Part shown: positions 61,866 to 64,000 of the stretch, piece after piece
Numbering within the stretch: position 1 is the first letter of the stretch
How the letters are laid out: every line of letters begins with the position of its first letter
NCBI RefSeq assembly: GCF_900086985.1
Contig: NZ_LT593974.1
Coordinates: 1,674,001-1,738,000 of the forward strand
DNA from: Halomonas sp. HL-93
GTDB lineage: Bacteria > Pseudomonadota > Gammaproteobacteria > Pseudomonadales > Halomonadaceae
Direction: 5' to 3'
DNA length: 64,000 nucleotides
Made by a program: the position numbers and the translations under genes
Notes under the pieces: generated by a model
Told to the model about the DNA's origin: nothing
Databases searched by the model: none
Seen by the model: only the letters and a program-made list of their open reading frames with translations

Positions 61866-64000
61866 ATGAACTTCTTCGCTAACCCTCTAATGCCAACTCA
61901 AGCTCGCCCATCAGCCAGCCAAGAGAAAGCGACGGCATCTGTTACTGATGCGACGGCATCTGTTACTGATGCGATGGCGTCGCTGTTTGACCCTTTCGGG
62001 TTTGGGCGTGCCGCCTTTGACTACTGGCGAGACAGCGTTGAACGTAGCGTGCTTTACATTGATGTGATGCGCGAGCGTGGCAATCAATACCTGGAGCACA
62101 TGGAGCAAACCAAGCCCAACGTGCTGGGCTTTGACACCGAAGTATTGGTGGATGGGCGCACCTTGCCGCAGCCCACCAATTACGAGTTATTACGTGTGCT
62201 GCCACCCAAGGGTATCGAGATTGACCCTCTGAAACGCCCCTTTGTGGTGGTTGATCCGCGTGCTGGGCATGGGCCAGGTATCGGCGGCTTTAAGCCCGAC
62301 AGCGAGCTCGGCGTGGCATTAAAAGCAGGGCACCCCTGCTATTTTATCGGCTTCTTGCCGTTTCCCGAGCCTGGCCAGACGGTAGAGGACGTGGTCGAGT
62401 CTGAGGTAGCGTTTCTCCGTCACGTGATTGAGCGTCACCCTGAAACCACTGAAAAGCCCATGGTGGTTGGCAATTGCCAGGCTGGCTGGCAGATCATGAT
62501 GGCCGCTGCCCTCGAGCCTGACGTTTTCGGCCCGATTCTGATCGCCGGCGCGCCGCTCTCGTATTGGGCAGGCGAGCATGGCAAGGCGCCGATGCGCTAT
62601 ACCGGCGGAATGACTGGCGGCAGCTGGATAACCGCAATGACCAGCGATCTGGGGAATGGCCTGTTCGATGGTGCCTGGCTGGTGCAGAATTTTGAACGTC
62701 TCAATCCGGCGAATACCTACTGGAAAAAGCAGTACCATCTGTTTGCCAACGTGGATACCGAGTCAAACCGCTATCTCGAGTTCGAGCGCTGGTGGGGCGG
62801 CCATGTGGTGCTGGGTGGCGAAGAGATCCAGTACATCGTCGATAACCTGTTTGTCGGCAATCGCTTGTCGACTGCGCAACTGGTAACCCGCGACGGTCGC
62901 CGGATCGATCTACGCAACGTGCGCTCGCCGGTCGTGGTGTTCTGTTCGCGCGGCGACGATATTACTCCGCCGCCCCAGGCGCTGGGCTGGATTCGTGATC
63001 TCTACGAAGACGAAAGCGATATCATCGCCAACGAGCAGACCATCGTTTACTGTCAGCATGATACCACCGGTCACCTGGGTATCTTCGTGTCGAGCAGCGT
63101 GTCGCGCAAGGAACATACCGAGTTCACGGCTAACATGGATTATATCGATGTGATGCCGCCGGGGCTCTACGAAACCACGATCACCCATGCTGATGATCAC
63201 GACGAAGGCGAGCTGATCGAGCGCGACTACCTGCTCGAGTTTGCCCCGCGCGATTTCGACGAGCTGGACCGCGAGGTCATGCACAAGCCGGAGGACGACC
63301 GCCGGTTTGCCACGGTGGCGCGGATTTCTGAAATCAATCTTGGCCTTTACCGTTTGTACATGCAGCCCTGGTTGCAGGCGGTCATGACGCCGGAAGCCGC
63401 CCGCTGGATTCGTCGCATGCATCCCATTCGGCTGGGCTACAAGCTGCTTTCGGATCGTAACCCCCTGACCGTGCCGTTGCCGGTAATGGCCGAACAGGTG
63501 CGTCAGTCGCGTCACCCGGTGGGTGAAGACAACCTGTTCAAGGCGGTGGAAACCATGGCGTCGGATCAGATCGTCACCGGGCTCAACGCTTTTCGCGATG
63601 CGCGGGATAGCGCCACCGAACGGTTGTTCATGGATATCTACGGCCAACCCCTCCTGCAAGCGGCTGTCGGTCTCTACGGCGACGCGCATGTGCACCGCCG
63701 CCGTCCCGGCGCCGAGCCCGAGCACCGTCGCTTTATAGAGCAGCGCCAGGACGAACTGCGCGCCAAGATTGCCAAGGGTGGCTCTCACGAAGCCGTCATG
63801 CGCGCCCTGATCTATATTCTGGGTGGGGCGCCGGCCACCGACGAGCGCAATTTCAAGCGGCTACGCGCATCACGGGCGGCTCTTGAGCCCAACGCCAAGC
63901 TGTGCGACTTCAAGCAGTTGGTGCGTGAACAGTTCTTTATCCTGAAGCTGGACCGCGAGCAGGCGCTCAATGCCTTGCCGGCCCTGTTGAAGGGGCAAAG
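61866..64000 (+). CDS. DUF3141 protein related to PHA synthases (3' end outside window)
   Basis: At least 711 residues, open to the window end. After the repeat (residues about 22-42), the segment A-S-L-F-D-P-F-G-F-G-R-A-A-F-D-Y-W-R-D resembles a phasin or PHA-synthase N-terminus. The alpha/beta-hydrolase domain has V-V-V-D-P-R-A-G-H-G-P-G-I-G-G-F-K and a lipase box G-N-C-Q-A-G-W, in which the usual Ser nucleophile is Cys as in PHA synthases. DUF3141 proteins are long (about 800 residues) and uncharacterised. It is probably a polyester-related acyltransferase or hydrolase. ATG 61866 has TGGGAG upstream. Confidence 0.8.
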   Translation, partial: MNFFANPLMPTQARPSASQEKATASVTDATASVTDAMASLFDPFGFGRAAFDYWRDSVERSVLYIDVMRERGNQYLEHMEQTKPNVLGFDTEVLVDGRTLPQPTNYELLRVLPPKGIEIDPLKRPFVVVDPRAGHGPGIGGFKPDSELGVALKAGHPCYFIGFLPFPEPGQTVEDVVESEVAFLRHVIERHPETTEKPMVVGNCQAGWQIMMAAALEPDVFGPILIAGAPLSYWAGEHGKAPMRYTGGMTGGSWITAMTSDLGNGLFDGAWLVQNFERLNPANTYWKKQYHLFANVDTESNRYLEFERWWGGHVVLGGEEIQYIVDNLFVGNRLSTAQLVTRDGRRIDLRNVRSPVVVFCSRGDDITPPPQALGWIRDLYEDESDIIANEQTIVYCQHDTTGHLGIFVSSSVSRKEHTEFTANMDYIDVMPPGLYETTITHADDHDEGELIERDYLLEFAPRDFDELDREVMHKPEDDRRFATVARISEINLGLYRLYMQPWLQAVMTPEAARWIRRMHPIRLGYKLLSDRNPLTVPLPVMAEQVRQSRHPVGEDNLFKAVETMASDQIVTGLNAFRDARDSATERLFMDIYGQPLLQAAVGLYGDAHVHRRRPGAEPEHRRFIEQRQDELRAKIAKGGSHEAVMRALIYILGGAPATDERNFKRLRASRAALEPNAKLCDFKQLVREQFFILKLDREQALNALPALLKGQ
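61929..61970 (+). repeat. 21-bp tandem repeat inside the DUF3141 gene
   Basis: Two identical 21-bp copies (61929-61949 and 61950-61970) coding A-T-A-S-V-T-D twice, with a diverged third copy (A-M-A-S-L-F-D) directly after. In-frame heptad duplication, likely variable in number between strains by slippage. Confidence 0.85.

Noticed and set aside
62910..63788. Long open frame on the minus strand within the DUF3141 gene
   Set aside because: It mirrors codon bias of the real plus-strand gene, has no recognisable family, and lies wholly inside it.
1..64000. CRISPR arrays, tRNA or rRNA genes, insertion sequences
   Set aside because: No regularly spaced repeats, no cloverleaf or rRNA core sequences, and no transposase-like frames were seen on either strand.

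Overview
The window looks like chromosomal DNA of a moderately halophilic gammaproteobacterium, most likely Halomonadaceae (Halomonas/Vreelandella). The reasons are the canonical gammaproteobacterial block proA-nadD-rsfS-rlmH-mrdA-rodA-mltB-rlpA-dacA-ybeD-lipB / lipA, acidic exported proteins (the DppA-like, OmpW-like and PBP5-like proteins are rich in Asp/Glu), a moderately high GC content, and several families common in this group (DUF3141, DUF1206, OPAA-like prolidase). This assignment is inference from gene content; no rRNA or tRNA gene was seen.

Layout. 1-5.1 kb: an accessory-looking run of small unrelated plus-strand genes (dehalogenase end, TPR protein, YehS-like, CYTH, DUF4440, two GNATs, RidA), closed by a minus-strand ParE/RelE-type toxin-antitoxin pair. 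5.2-9.4 kb: minus-strand stress or housekeeping genes (GlxA-type regulator with isochorismatase, methyltransferase, AraC regulator with AhpD-like and small membrane proteins). 9.5-14.3 kb: a DUF4019 gene behind a sigma-28-like promoter, NfeD plus slipin, and two membrane proteins. 14.4-18.7 kb: AraC, LysE, racemase, glutaminase and an Ada-like repair protein. 18.7-24.4 kb: a six-gene LacI/ABC importer/GpdQ-like phosphodiesterase operon with a 20-bp perfect operator palindrome. 24.6-30.1 kb: cobQ, RidA, an unknown protein, MoxR/vWA pair and a VapBC module. 30.1-35.3 kb: an AcoR-type sigma-54 activator divergent from a flavin monooxygenase and a frameshifted butanediol-dehydrogenase-like gene, with a recognisable -24/-12 promoter and paired upstream palindromes. 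35.3-35.6 kb: a probable sigma-54-dependent small RNA with an NtrC-like upstream site. 35.7-44.6 kb: OmpW and a seven-gene peptide-use cluster (dppABCDF-like, LysR, prolidase). 44.8-50 kb: glutaredoxin-like, mpl, ubiX, LysE, and two membrane proteins with degenerate GGDEF-like ends. 50-61.5 kb: NAD/proline/ribosome/cell-elongation/lipoate block. 61.9 kb to the end: a DUF3141 protein related to PHA synthases, cut by the window edge.

How parts work together. The elongation block combines PBP2 and RodA (wall synthesis), MltB, RlpA and DacA (wall trimming) with lipoate synthesis. The peptide cluster imports oligopeptides and splits X-Pro dipeptides. The LacI operon probably imports a phosphodiester-type compound that the GpdQ-like enzyme hydrolyses. 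The AcoR-type unit is probably an inducible ketone/alcohol oxidation pathway. The strongest new candidates are the sigma-54/NtrC-like small RNA at 35.4-35.6 kb, the phosphodiester importer operon, and the sigma-28-linked DUF4019 gene.
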